Positions 8,997 to 17,603 of a stretch of DNA of 64,000 bases are shown here, in pieces. The DNA is from Clostridium nigeriense (GTDB taxonomy: Bacteria; Bacillota; Clostridia; Clostridiales; Clostridiaceae): positions 2,812,743-2,876,742 of the forward strand of contig NZ_LT575472.1 of NCBI RefSeq assembly GCF_900086595.1, read 5' to 3'. Position 1 is the first letter of the stretch, and the number at the start of each line of letters is the position of its first letter. The translations under genes and the position numbers were made by a program. The notes beneath the pieces were generated by a model. The model had not been told where the DNA came from. It was given only the letters and a program-made list of their open reading frames with translations, and ran no database searches.

Positions 8997-9025
8997 TATT
9001 TCATCCTCCATTGTTTAAATGAAAT

Positions 9026-9053
9026 TAAAAAGCACCTCTATACCGAGGTGCTT
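9026..9053 (-). terminator. Riboswitch expression-platform terminator
   Basis: AAGCACCTC (9030-9038) and GAGGTGCTT (9045-9053) form a perfect 9-bp stem, followed on the minus strand by TTTTTAATTT. It lies between the aptamer and the permease RBS, so ligand binding should favour this stem and stop transcription. Confidence 0.88.
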
Positions 9054-9118
9054 GTCCTAAAAATATAAGTAACTTTTCTATATCATAAAAATTTCACTTT
9101 AATCCTTAAGTCAAATAC

Positions 9119-9185
9119 CTCGTAGTCTGCATATTTACGGTTAGCAGGTAGAAACTTTCGGCCCATATTACCGATTATATACGAG
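9119..9185 (-). promoter_or_regulatory. Purine riboswitch aptamer, guanine class
   Basis: Minus-strand RNA runs from CTCGTATATAATCGG through ATATGGGCCG, then GTTTCTACC and CCGTAAAT, to GACTACGAG. These are the P1, J1/2, L2, J2/3, L3 and J3/1 elements of the purine riboswitch. P1 pairs CTCGTA with TACGAG. The discriminating base in J3/1 is C (GACTA, not GATTA), which fits guanine/hypoxanthine rather than adenine. It lies upstream of the NCS2 permease with a terminator in between. Confidence 0.95.
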
Positions 9186-9205
9186 TTCTTTTCAATTTAT
9201 ATTGT

Positions 9206-9234
9206 ATTATACACAAACATTAGGATAATTTCAA
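9206..9234 (-). promoter_or_regulatory. Sigma-A promoter for riboswitch and permease
   Basis: Minus strand: -35 TTGAAA (9234-9229), 17-bp spacer, -10 TATAAT (9211-9206). Transcription would begin near 9199, just before the aptamer. Confidence 0.75.
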
Positions 9235-9253
9235 TACAAAATTGTTTGCTATA

Positions 9254-10021
9254 TTAAAGGAATTTTATGTTATATTTATTAAATCTATATTCGTCTATAC
9301 TAAATATAAACTTTGATATTATCAATAATATTGAACAAAGCCATATTGACTTAACTCCAAAATTTAAAGTTAATACTCCTCCTAGGGATGCTCCAACTAA
9401 AAATGATAAAATAATAATAAAATATCTTATTGCTCTAGTTTCTGCTTCTTTATTCTTTTTCTTAATTGCTAAATAAGCTGATTGTGATGCTGTTCTCAAA
9501 TTCCCTGTACACATAGTTGTACTATAAGGTGAATCTACAAGTCTTCTAAATGATGAAATTTGGATTGATGATATAAAGGCTATAATACTAGTTATAAAAA
9601 TATTAGGTACATTATTAGGAATAAATCCTATTATAAATAACACTATTGCTTCTATTATTAATATTAATTTCTCCGCTCTTATTGAATCATTATATTTTTT
9701 AATAGAATGTTCTCTTATTTCCTCAGTTACTAAAACGCCCAAAATAAAAAATAATATTTGCACACCAGCCATTAAAGCACTTTTATAATTTTTATTTGTT
9801 AATCCAAGAGCTAGTAAAACTATGTTTCCTGTTTCAGCATTTGCAAAAACTCCGCCTCTGCAAATAAATGTATAAGCATCTAAAAAACCACCAACTACTG
9901 CTAAAATCACTCCAAGTCTTAAGGATTCAGATGTTCTATTATGGCTTGGAACTTTCTCTCTAAATCTTCTAATTATTCTATTTTTATATACTTCTTCTCC
10001 TTTGTTAGCTACTATTTTCAT
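9254..10021 (-). CDS. YoaK/DUF1275 family membrane protein
   Basis: 255 residues. After a basic 35-residue N-terminus the family signature GGFLDAYTFICRGGVFAN, then ETGNIVLLALGL, is present, followed by about six hydrophobic segments and TTMCTGNLR in the second half. DUF1275 proteins are integral membrane proteins of unknown role. ATG at 10021 follows a purine-rich GGGGG site 33 bp after the MATE gene stop, so the two probably share a transcript. Function cannot be given. Confidence 0.85.
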   Translation of the reverse strand: MKIVANKGEEVYKNRIIRRFREKVPSHNRTSESLRLGVILAVVGGFLDAYTFICRGGVFANAETGNIVLLALGLTNKNYKSALMAGVQILFFILGVLVTEEIREHSIKKYNDSIRAEKLILIIEAIVLFIIGFIPNNVPNIFITSIIAFISSIQISSFRRLVDSPYSTTMCTGNLRTASQSAYLAIKKKNKEAETRAIRYFIIILSFLVGASLGGVLTLNFGVKSIWLCSILLIISKFIFSIDEYRFNKYNIKFL

Positions 10022-10053
10022 TTAAAGGCCCCCTTAGTACTTATATGCTTCTT

Positions 10054-11424
10054 TTAAACTCCAACTATATTCTTAAGCCATTTTTTCTGCTTATATCTTT
10101 TAAATCCTAAAACAAATTTATAAACTTCTTCAATAGTTATCATAGCATATACATAATAAATTGGTAATCCTAAGACTATTCCACCTAAAAACGCAAAAGG
10201 TATTCCAACGCACCAGACCCCAGTTATATCTAATAATAATGAAGCTTTAGTATCTCCACCGCTTCTTAAAACTCCAACTATATTTATTAAATTAAACATT
10301 CTAAAAGGTAAATAACATACAAAAACAGTTAAACATCTTGTAATATCGCTGGCAACATCTTTTTGGACTGAAAATAGATTTATAAGTGGATTTCTAATTA
10401 AAATACATACTATTCCCATAACTACAGTTAACATTAACTGTAGTACAAAGAAACTTTTAGCATGCTTCTCAGCATCTTTAAGTTTATTTGCTCCAAGTTC
10501 ATTTCCCAATATAACAGCAGTTGCTGAGCTTAATCCTTGGAAAATAACAACGCAAATTTGTTCAACATTTTGAGTTATTGTTATTGCTGCAACGGCTCTA
10601 TCTCCCATTCTTCCATAAACTAATGAATACATAGTTACTCCAAGTCCCCACATAAATTCATTAGCTATTACCGGTGAAACTGTAATGAAATATTTTTTTA
10701 TAAACTCCTTATCAAAGGCAATAAGTTCTTTTATTTTTGCAGCTGCAGGTCCACCACTCATATAAACCACTGATAATATAGAAATACACTCAACTAATCT
10801 AGCAATTAATGTTGCTATAGCTGCACCTCGTACTCCAAGCCTTGGTGCTCCGAAATTACCAAATATAAAAGTATAATTTAAAACTACATTTACTAATATA
10901 GCCACTAAACTTATAAAAACTGGTGCTTTAACCTTATTAGTTGCTCTAAGCAATGATATATAACAGTTAGTTATAGCTGTTAATGGGTAGCTTAAGGCTA
11001 CTATTGTTAAATAAGAAGCTCCTATTGATATAGTACCTTCACTAGGAGTAAAGATTCTCATTACTGCTTTAGGAATAAATAAACCTGCAATCGTAAATAA
11101 TATCGCTCCTGAAAGTCCTATTATAAGAGACATTCCAAGAACTCTTCTAATATTTTTTATATCTCTTTTTCCAAAATATTGAGCTGTTAATATCGAAGAT
11201 CCACTAACCACACCAAACAATAATAATGTAAATACGAAAAACACCTTGTTAGCTAATCCAACTGCTGCAATAGAGCTTTCACCTAAACTTCCTATCATCA
11301 TATTATCAACAAGGTTTAAAGTTGTGTTTAACAAAGCTTGTATTGCAATGGGAATTCCAATTGCAATTGTTTTTCTTAAAAATTTCTTGTCTTCAAATAC
11401 ATTTTTTAAATATATACTCCCCAT
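10054..11424 (-). CDS. MATE-family multidrug/cation antiporter
   Basis: 456 residues with 12 hydrophobic segments in two similar halves. The N-terminal half has IPIAIQALLNTTLNLVDNMM and the second VSPVIANEFMWGLG, the two matching first helices of MATE carriers. Such proteins export cationic drugs or metabolites using sodium or protons. ATG at 11424 is preceded by AGGAGG. YoaK-like gene follows at 33 bp. No regulator gene is adjacent, and the substrate cannot be predicted. Confidence 0.9.
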   Translation of the reverse strand: MGSIYLKNVFEDKKFLRKTIAIGIPIAIQALLNTTLNLVDNMMIGSLGESSIAAVGLANKVFFVFTLLLFGVVSGSSILTAQYFGKRDIKNIRRVLGMSLIIGLSGAILFTIAGLFIPKAVMRIFTPSEGTISIGASYLTIVALSYPLTAITNCYISLLRATNKVKAPVFISLVAILVNVVLNYTFIFGNFGAPRLGVRGAAIATLIARLVECISILSVVYMSGGPAAAKIKELIAFDKEFIKKYFITVSPVIANEFMWGLGVTMYSLVYGRMGDRAVAAITITQNVEQICVVIFQGLSSATAVILGNELGANKLKDAEKHAKSFFVLQLMLTVVMGIVCILIRNPLINLFSVQKDVASDITRCLTVFVCYLPFRMFNLINIVGVLRSGGDTKASLLLDITGVWCVGIPFAFLGGIVLGLPIYYVYAMITIEEVYKFVLGFKRYKQKKWLKNIVGV

Positions 11425-11450
11425 AAAGCCTCCTTATATCGTCATTATAA

Positions 11451-11475
11451 AAAGTGCATCAAAATGATACACTTT
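11451..11475 (-). terminator. Intrinsic terminator after the molybdopterin oxidoreductase gene
   Basis: AAAGTGCATC (11451-11460) and GATACACTTT (11466-11475) pair with one mismatch; T run on the minus strand. Confidence 0.65.
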
Positions 11476-11576
11476 CATAACTAATTATTGATATATTTTT
11501 ATTTTTTCTCTAAATTTCTTTTTAAATTATATCATAAAACTAATAAGCTTTTCTATTATTTACTCTTTAATCTCCC

Positions 11577-13583
11577 TTAGACTTTTTTTATTTTTACTTT
11601 TGTTTCGTTATAAGTTACTTGTCCACCAATATCTGATATACCTGAGTCAGTTAAATAGTTTGGATTTCCATGCTTTGTCCACCAACCTACATACATTAAA
11701 ACAACATAGTCAGCTACACTTTCGTCAATATTAATTTTAACTTTAATCTCACCATTTTCATTTTTTAAAATAACAATATCATCATTATATATACATAATT
11801 CTTTAGCCATTTTTTTATTGATAAAAGCATTTGAAATTCCTTCAGCATCCATCATGTGTTGGCTAGATAAGCTATCCCTTGTATGATTTGTTAATAATAT
11901 AAAATCATTATTACTCTTATACTCTTTATAAAGATTTTTATTAAAGAACATCTCAAATTTTCCTGATTTTGTTTTAAACTTTTTATCTTCCCAAGCTATT
12001 GGACTATGAATTGTAAAATGATTATTTTTTAAATATTCAATACTTACTTTGTTATTATATTTTTTTAATGGCTCTATCACTTTTGTTAAGTATTCATATT
12101 TATCCACATATGGATATTCTTCTATTTTAAGAAGCTTTGCAAGCTCTTTATAAAACTCATACTCATCCATTAACTTTTCCTTAGGCTCTACTAGCTTTTC
12201 ATTATAAATTATATATGGATTAGTCATAGAACTATAAATTAAATCTTCACTTTCTAAAGTGCTAGTTGTTGGTATAAACAAATCACATTCCTTTGCTGTA
12301 TCTGTCATAAACATGTCAAAGCATACTTTAAATTCTATTTTAGAAAAGGAATTCTTTAATTCATTTAAATTAGCAAGCTGATTTAAAAGGTTAGATTTAG
12401 TTACTATAGCCATTTTTATTGGACTTTCTACCGATTTATTAGCTTCTTTATTAAAATTATTGTTTATAAAAATATTGTCTTTATCATAATTATCGTATCC
12501 ACCTAAGGAAGCAGTTATGAAGTCAGACATTTCACTAACATAAAAAAATCTATTTTCAGCTAACCTCTCGCTATTATAAGGATCGGAATTTATTATGTTA
12601 GGATAAACCTTATTAGCATAATTTATGCCTCCACCACTATATCCAATTTGACCAGTTAATGCACCTAATATATCTACTAAACTTATGGTATTACCACCAT
12701 TTTTATACTTTTGCATTCCATAACCTAATAATATTGTTGAATATTTATTTGTATATAAATCTACTAATTCTTCTATTTTCTCTTTGCTTACACCTGATAT
12801 TTCTATCAAATCTTCTAAATTAAGAGAATCAACATATTCCTTATAAGAGTTAAATCCATTAACAAAACTTTTTATGAAGTCTCCATCATACAATTTATTT
12901 TCTATAATTATTTTTCCCATGGCAAGAGCTAAAGCTCCATCTCCATTTGGCTTAACTCTAATATACAAATCCGCCATTTCAGCTGTTTTAGTATATATAG
13001 GGTCAATTACAACTATCTTGATTCCTTTTGATTTAGCTCTTTTTATAGATTGAATAGTATGTACTGAGGTAAAAGCAGGATTTTTTCCCCATACAAATAT
13101 TGACTTACTATTAAGCATGTCTTCTAATGAATGACTTTTTACATCGCCAAAATTTAAAGTTTGTGCCTTTATACCAGCACTCCAGCAAGGACCTCCTTTC
13201 GACTTACTTACACCACCATAAAAGTTGAAAAATACATCTCCCATACTTTTTAATAAAGCACCATTTCCATATTGCTCATAATATAAAATAGATTTTGAAG
13301 AATATTCTTGCTTATAGTAAGATAATTTTTCTGCTACTAGTTTTAATGCTTCATCAAAGGTTATTTTAGTCCAATTTCCATTAATTTTTAACATCGGGCT
13401 ATCTATCCTATTTTTATGGTTTAACCTATCTAAATGAGCTAATCCCTTCTTACAAATAAATCCTTTAGTAAAAGGATGACTTTTATCCCCTTCAATTTTT
13501 AATATTTTATTATCTTCAACATATACATTAAATTTACAACAATCAAAGCAATCTAAAGTACAACCGTGACTTAACTTCTCCAT
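11577..13583 (-). CDS. Molybdopterin-dependent oxidoreductase (DMSO reductase family, YyaE/YoaE-like)
   Basis: 668 residues. A [4Fe-4S] motif opens the protein (HGCTLDCFDCC, then GFICKKG), followed by the molybdopterin domains: GPCWSAGIKAQTLNFG, WGKNPAFTSVHTI and VVIDPIYTKTAEMADLYI, with a C-terminal barrel domain (ILLTNHTRDSLSSQH). Length fits the B. subtilis YyaE group. ATG at 13616 is in frame, but AGGAGG lies just before ATG at 13583, so the shorter form is chosen. No signal peptide; a cytoplasmic enzyme. The substrate is unknown. No partner subunit or molybdenum-cofactor gene is in the window. It has its own terminator. Confidence 0.88.
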   Translation of the reverse strand: MEKLSHGCTLDCFDCCKFNVYVEDNKILKIEGDKSHPFTKGFICKKGLAHLDRLNHKNRIDSPMLKINGNWTKITFDEALKLVAEKLSYYKQEYSSKSILYYEQYGNGALLKSMGDVFFNFYGGVSKSKGGPCWSAGIKAQTLNFGDVKSHSLEDMLNSKSIFVWGKNPAFTSVHTIQSIKRAKSKGIKIVVIDPIYTKTAEMADLYIRVKPNGDGALALAMGKIIIENKLYDGDFIKSFVNGFNSYKEYVDSLNLEDLIEISGVSKEKIEELVDLYTNKYSTILLGYGMQKYKNGGNTISLVDILGALTGQIGYSGGGINYANKVYPNIINSDPYNSERLAENRFFYVSEMSDFITASLGGYDNYDKDNIFINNNFNKEANKSVESPIKMAIVTKSNLLNQLANLNELKNSFSKIEFKVCFDMFMTDTAKECDLFIPTTSTLESEDLIYSSMTNPYIIYNEKLVEPKEKLMDEYEFYKELAKLLKIEEYPYVDKYEYLTKVIEPLKKYNNKVSIEYLKNNHFTIHSPIAWEDKKFKTKSGKFEMFFNKNLYKEYKSNNDFILLTNHTRDSLSSQHMMDAEGISNAFINKKMAKELCIYNDDIVILKNENGEIKVKINIDESVADYVVLMYVGWWTKHGNPNYLTDSGISDIGGQVTYNETKVKIKKV

Positions 13584-13704
13584 AGTTACCTCCTTATGAA
13601 TATTTCTAAGATTCAAAAAGTTATTTTCATATTCGCTTAACTGATTCTATATTCCTTAGTTTAATATTAATTTACTACTATTATATATCTTTATTTATAA
13701 TAAT

Positions 13705-13739
13705 AATAGGCTACTCAAAATGAATTTGAATAGCCTATT
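13705..13739 (-). terminator. Intrinsic terminator after the SDR gene
   Basis: AATAGGCTA (13705-13713) and TAGCCTATT (13731-13739) form a perfect 9-bp stem, extended inside by CAAA/TTTG. It lies 55 bp past the SDR stop at 13794. Confidence 0.7.
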
Positions 13740-13793
13740 TAAAATCTTATTAGTTCTTAAATTTATAATTTTTATTAATCTACTTTAACTTTA

Positions 13794-14552
13794 TTAAAAT
13801 GCTGTCCAACCTGCATCTGCAACTATTTCCGCACCATTAATTAAACTAGAATCATCACTTGCAAGGAATAAAGCTATTGTAGCTATTTCTTCTGGCAATC
13901 CTGTTCTTGGTACATTCCCTAATCCAAGTCTAATTCTTGAAAATCCAAATTCACTAGGGTGGCTTGTACCTACTCCAATTTCTGATTCTACTCCACCTGG
14001 GCAAATAATATTACATCTTATTCCTTTATCCGCATACATAAAACCAATATTTTTTGTTAGTCCTAATAATGCATATTTAGAAGCAGTATAAGAAACTCCT
14101 GCTCTACAGCCATTTAATCCTCCTATAGAACCAACATTAATTATGTTTCCTCCGCCTTGCTGAATCATTAAGTTTACAGCCCTTCTACAAGCATAAAATG
14201 GTCCATTTAAATTAACATTCATCACATTGCTCCATAGTTCATCTTCAACTTCACCTACAGGCATCATTTCATCCATTATTCCTGCATTATTAACTAAAAT
14301 ATCAATTTTCCCGAAGTTTTTAACAGCAAGATCAATCATTTTTTCATTATCTTCTTTTCTTGAAACATCCCCTTGCATTGCAATTATTTTGCCCTCATAA
14401 TTCTTAGACATTTCAACTATTTCATCAAGTTTTTCTTTTCTTCTTGCAACTGCAATAACAGAAGCTCCTTCTTTTGCATAAAGAAGGGCTATGGATTTCC
14501 CCATACCTGAACTTGCACCTGTAACTACAGCAACTTTCCCTAAAAGTTTCAT
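13794..14552 (-). CDS. Classical short-chain dehydrogenase/reductase
   Basis: 252 residues with a Rossmann fold. Cofactor motif TGASSGMG at 11-18, NNAG at 88-91, catalytic Ser142, Tyr155 and Lys159 (YTASK). ARR after the second strand (residues 36-38) suggests NADP preference. Resembles 3-oxoacyl-ACP reductase or glucose/alcohol dehydrogenase-type SDRs, but the substrate cannot be told from sequence. RBS GGAGG precedes ATG at 14552. Single gene with its own terminator. Confidence 0.9.
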   Translation of the reverse strand: MKLLGKVAVVTGASSGMGKSIALLYAKEGASVIAVARRKEKLDEIVEMSKNYEGKIIAMQGDVSRKEDNEKMIDLAVKNFGKIDILVNNAGIMDEMMPVGEVEDELWSNVMNVNLNGPFYACRRAVNLMIQQGGGNIINVGSIGGLNGCRAGVSYTASKYALLGLTKNIGFMYADKGIRCNIICPGGVESEIGVGTSHPSEFGFSRIRLGLGNVPRTGLPEEIATIALFLASDDSSLINGAEIVADAGWTAF

Positions 14553-14716
14553 ATAAAATACCTCCTAAATATAATCATTTATTTTAAATTAATTACTTAT
14601 AACACAAATATAGTTTGTTAATTATCAAATTATATTTTCTTCTGTTATTTTATCTTTTTATAGGTATGTATATGAACTATTCTATTATTTATAATATGTA
14701 TTAAATAAAATCATTT

Positions 14717-14780
14717 ACACTAACTGTATTTATTTGGTATATATTACTTTTAGTGTATTCTATTGTGACATTTTTGTCAA
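14717..14780 (-). promoter_or_regulatory. Probable SDR promoter with a surrounding dyad
   Basis: Minus strand: -35 TTGACA (14780-14775), 17-bp spacer, -10-like TACACT (14757-14752). The motif ACACTAA (14717) is repeated in inverse as TTAGTGT (14750-14756), so a 7-8 bp dyad spans the start region and may be an operator. The rest of the 14553-14878 gap is AT-rich with no gene. Confidence 0.45.
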
Positions 14781-14825
14781 TCTTCCATATGAATATTTAT
14801 TTTCATATCTTTTTAAAATAAATTT

Positions 14826-14856
14826 ACATTTATTCCATCTAAATAAATGTTATAAT
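14826..14856 (+). promoter_or_regulatory. -10 element with abutting inverted repeat, small membrane protein gene
   Basis: ACATTTATT (14826-14834) and AATAAATGT (14842-14850) form a perfect 9-bp inverted repeat ending directly at TATAAT (14851-14856). The -35 is weak, so a bound protein may control this promoter. Confidence 0.45.
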
Positions 14857-14896
14857 ATTACCATAAAATTGAAAGAATTTGAAAGGAGCTGAAAGC

Positions 14897-15169
14897 TTGG
14901 AAAGCATCTTAACACTTATTTTATCATTTGCTATCTTTAGTGTCTTATTAAAATATATAGTTAAATATTTAGTAAGCAAAAACAAAATATCTTTTAAATC
15001 TCCTAAAAACACTAAAGGTAAAATAATTTGGACCATTATTTGTTGTACTATTTACATAATTGGATATGTACTTATAGATTTTATAGGACTTGGTATTATT
15101 GGTTTTAATATAGCTAGAGGTTTTTTACTATCAATTTTCGTAACACTTTTATTACTAGATAATAACTAA
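14897..15169 (+). CDS. Small membrane protein, unknown
   Basis: 90 residues with three hydrophobic segments (LILSFAIFSVLLKYIV, WTIICCTIYIIGYVLIDFI and ARGFLLSIFVTLLLL) separated by a basic loop KNKISFKSPKNTKGK. The start is TTG at 14897, eight bases after AAGGAG; another TTG at 14879 lies before the ribosome site and is rejected. A long-stem hairpin follows the stop. No family was recognised. Confidence 0.65.
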   Translation: MESILTLILSFAIFSVLLKYIVKYLVSKNKISFKSPKNTKGKIIWTIICCTIYIIGYVLIDFIGLGIIGFNIARGFLLSIFVTLLLLDNN

Positions 15170-15174
15170 AAATT

Positions 15175-15249
15175 AAGTATGAGATATTATATAAAGTTGC
15201 TTATAATTTTACCTAAATAATCACTATAATATTTCATACTTTTTATTTC
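15175..15249 (+). terminator. Long-stem hairpin / terminator
   Basis: A 17-bp stem joins 15175-15191 (starts AAGTATGAGATA) with 15225-15241, one G-U pair, and is followed by TTTATTT. The 33-nt loop is longer than usual for a terminator. Confidence 0.6.
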
Positions 15250-15297
15250 TGTATGATATAATTATTAAAAATAAAAAATCTAGGAAGGATACAAAAG

Positions 15298-16338
15298 ATG
15301 GAAAAATACTTTTCAAATGTTGAAACCCCAAAGATAAGCATAGCTCCAATGGTGGATAAAACTCATAGACACTTTAGATATTTTTCAAGAATTTTAACTA
15401 AAGATGCTCTTTTATATACAGAAATGATTACTGCTCAATCTATTATTCATGGAGATAGGGATAAAATACTATACTTTAAAGAAGAAGAGGGTCCTGTAGC
15501 TTTACAGATTGCAGCTTCTAATCCTGAAGATGCTTATAGAGCTGTGAAACTATCGGAAGACTATGGATATACTGAAATTAATTTAAATTGTGGTTGCCCT
15601 TCTGATAGAGTTTCAGGAAACTTAATGGGAGCTGCATTAATGTCATCAAAAGACTTAGTATATGAAATTTTATGTGCAATGAAAGAGGCTACTAATAAAC
15701 CTATTACTATAAAGCATAGAATTGGTATTGATGGTACAGGAGTGTTAAATAATACTAATAATAAAATTATAATGGAAGGTTATAGCGATCTTTTAGAATT
15801 TTTAAATACTATATCTAAGGCTCAACCTGATAGATACACTATACATGCACGTTCTGCAATATTAAAAGGACTAAGTCCTAAGGATAATAGAGAAATTCCA
15901 CCTTTGGATTATGACATGGTCTATAATCTAAAAAAAGAATTTAACTATTTAAATATAGAAATAAATGGTGGATTTAAAACTATGGAATCTATCCAAGATG
16001 CTTTAACCAAAGTTGATGGTGTTATGATAGGAAGAGCTGCTTATGAAGATTGTTATCTTTTAGCTAATTTCTATAAGCTTTATGATAATGCTGAAAATAA
16101 TAAACCTATTTCAAGAGGTAATGCTATTAAAGCTTATATTCCTTATATAATTGAAGAACTCGAAAATGGAAATAGTGTTCACTCATTAGTTTCTCCTCTT
16201 CATAGTCTATTTCAAGGGCAAAAAGGAAGTAAAAAATATAAGCAATTATTATCTTCATCCAACGTTAAAAAAGATAGTATTTTAGATGTATTAAATACGG
16301 TTCTTGAAACTATGCCAGAGGATATCCTTTGGAATTAA
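15298..16338 (+). CDS. dusA: tRNA-dihydrouridine synthase, DusA type
   Basis: 346 residues; an FMN-dependent TIM-barrel enzyme that reduces uridine in the tRNA D-loop. N-terminal IAPMVDKTHRHFRYFSR and LLYTEMITAQSIIHGD match DusA rather than DusB, which most clostridia carry. Catalytic Cys lies in NLNCGCPSDRV; HARSAILKGLSPK and REIPPLDY, then EINGGF and GVMIGRAAY, are further DusA hallmarks. ATG at 15298 follows GGAAGG. A flavin reductase-like gene follows by 57 bp on the same strand, possibly co-transcribed. Confidence 0.93.
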   Translation: MEKYFSNVETPKISIAPMVDKTHRHFRYFSRILTKDALLYTEMITAQSIIHGDRDKILYFKEEEGPVALQIAASNPEDAYRAVKLSEDYGYTEINLNCGCPSDRVSGNLMGAALMSSKDLVYEILCAMKEATNKPITIKHRIGIDGTGVLNNTNNKIIMEGYSDLLEFLNTISKAQPDRYTIHARSAILKGLSPKDNREIPPLDYDMVYNLKKEFNYLNIEINGGFKTMESIQDALTKVDGVMIGRAAYEDCYLLANFYKLYDNAENNKPISRGNAIKAYIPYIIEELENGNSVHSLVSPLHSLFQGQKGSKKYKQLLSSSNVKKDSILDVLNTVLETMPEDILWN

Positions 16339-16395
16339 TATTACTTATTAATAATTAGGGTATATAATATTTTTAATATAAAAGGGGGACATATT

Positions 16396-16905
16396 ATGAA
16401 TAATTATAAAGAAATTAGTCCTAAGGAATTAAATGAAAGCGCTTTTAAATTAATAGGTTCCGATTGGATGCTTATTACTGCAGCTAAAGATGAAACTGTT
16501 AATACAATGACTGCTTCTTGGGGTGGACTTGGTGTTCTTTGGAATAAAAATGTTGTATATATTTTTATTAGACCTCAAAGATACACTAAAGAATTTGTAG
16601 ATGCATCAGATAAATTCTCTTTAACATTCTTTAATGAAGCTTATAAAAAAGATTTAAGTTATTTAGGAACTGTATCTGGAAGAGATGAAAATAAAATTTC
16701 TAAAACAAAACTTAATCTAAGCTACATTGAAGAAACTCCAGTATTTGAAGAATCAATACTTACCATTATATGTAAAAAGCTTTATGCCCAAGACTTAGAT
16801 CTTAAATGCTTTATAGATAAATCTCTAGATGATAAATGTTATCCTACTAAGGATTATCATACTCTCTACGTTGCTGAAGTGGAAAAGATATTAATTAAAG
16901 AATAA
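16396..16905 (+). CDS. Flavin reductase-like FMN-binding protein
   Basis: 169 residues of the split-barrel flavin reductase family. WMLITAAKDETVNTMTASWG near residue 24 is the usual FMN-binding entry strand, and IRPQRYTKEFVD, then FSLTFFNEAYKKDLSYLGT, follow the family pattern. It probably binds FMN and moves electrons from NAD(P)H or another donor; the partner is unknown. GGGGG precedes ATG. A strong terminator follows. Confidence 0.85.
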   Translation: MNNYKEISPKELNESAFKLIGSDWMLITAAKDETVNTMTASWGGLGVLWNKNVVYIFIRPQRYTKEFVDASDKFSLTFFNEAYKKDLSYLGTVSGRDENKISKTKLNLSYIEETPVFEESILTIICKKLYAQDLDLKCFIDKSLDDKCYPTKDYHTLYVAEVEKILIKE

Positions 16906-16915
16906 TTTTTAAATA

Positions 16916-16948
16916 AAAAGAATCCTAAAATTTTTAGGATTCTTTTTT
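16916..16948. terminator. Bidirectional intrinsic terminator
   Basis: AAGAATCCTAAAA and TTTTAGGATTCTT form a 13-bp stem with T runs on both strands. It ends the flavin reductase transcript on the plus strand and the candidate small RNA on the minus strand. Confidence 0.9.
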
Positions 16949-16997
16949 AGGGGTTAAATAAACACTTTAAGAAAATGATTGTATCTCATCGCCATTA

Positions 16998-17016
16998 ATT
17001 GATAATAATTATCAAT
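16998..17016 (-). promoter_or_regulatory. Fur box (perfect 7-1-7 palindrome)
   Basis: TGATAATAATTATCA (17000-17014) matches the Gram-positive Fur consensus TGATAATnATTATCA exactly and extends to a 9-1-9 palindrome. It covers about +6 to +24 of the minus-strand promoter, a position where a repressor would block transcription. It lies between two converging genes, not in front of either. Confidence 0.8.
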
Positions 17017-17028
17017 ATCTTTATTTAT

Positions 17029-17057
17029 ATAATACAACCATTACATAATATTGTCAA
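17029..17057 (-). promoter_or_regulatory. Sigma-A promoter of the candidate small RNA
   Basis: -35 TTGACA (17057-17052), exactly 17 bp spacer, -10 TATTAT (17034-17029). One of the best promoters in the window although no coding gene follows. Confidence 0.75.
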
Positions 17058-17140
17058 TATATATTTTTTTATTTTCTGAATACTTATTATTAAAGTTATA
17101 AAATAAAAAATAGAACTATATAAGATGCATTTTATTTGTA

Positions 17141-17560
17141 CTAGAATTTTATTAAATTCAATCCTATTTCTTCACTGAACTGTCTTCCCATTTCTCCATT
17201 GATTCTATTTATTATTATTTCTGAAGTAGCACTTATTATAGCTTTATTTAAATGTCCACCTATACATTTCCCATCTATATCTGCGAAAGTACCATGTATA
17301 TGTAAGTAGACTTCCCCATTCATTCTAGAAATATTTCCTGTTAAATTAGTTATTTCAAAGTCCTCTTCAAAGGTATTTGAATAATATTTCTTTTCACTTA
17401 CCTTAAATAATCCAACAGTTACATGATTTGTAGCTCCAAGTCCTGAAATTGATCCTAAGCCTATATCTTCTTTTTCACATAGGTTTTTTATTGATTCAAT
17501 AACTTCCTCACCTTTTTCTAATCTTAATACAATTGTTTCTCCAAAAACTTTATATTCCAT
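17141..17560 (-). CDS. PPC (DUF296) domain protein
   Basis: 139 residues, one PPC/DUF296 domain. Signature residues GSISGLGATNHVTVGLF and the metal-site region HIHGTFADIDGKCIGGHL are clear. Single-domain bacterial members form trimers; their role is uncertain although often annotated as DNA-binding. An ATG at 17602 is in frame, but GGAGG at 17573-17569 lies after it and before ATG at 17560, so the shorter protein is chosen. Neighbours give no functional hint. Confidence 0.85.
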   Translation of the reverse strand: MEYKVFGETIVLRLEKGEEVIESIKNLCEKEDIGLGSISGLGATNHVTVGLFKVSEKKYYSNTFEEDFEITNLTGNISRMNGEVYLHIHGTFADIDGKCIGGHLNKAIISATSEIIINRINGEMGRQFSEEIGLNLIKF

Positions 17561-17603
17561 TTCATCATCCTCCAAAACTTTATATATTATTAATTTTATC
17601 ATA

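Larger units (their letters stand above)
16912..17022 (-). ncRNA. Candidate Fur-repressed small RNA
   Basis: On the minus strand a near-consensus promoter (17057-17029) leads straight into a perfect Fur box and then about 110 nt ending at the bidirectional terminator 16916-16948. No convincing gene lies inside: the only ATG frame is about 13 codons with no ribosome site. The predicted RNA carries an unpaired ACCCC stretch before the terminator, able to pair with the G-rich ribosome sites of this genome, as the C-rich regions of Bacillus FsrA do. The call rests on architecture only. Confidence 0.55.

Noticed and set aside
9267..9476. Plus-strand frame over the YoaK-like gene
   Set aside because: Shadow of the minus-strand gene without RBS.
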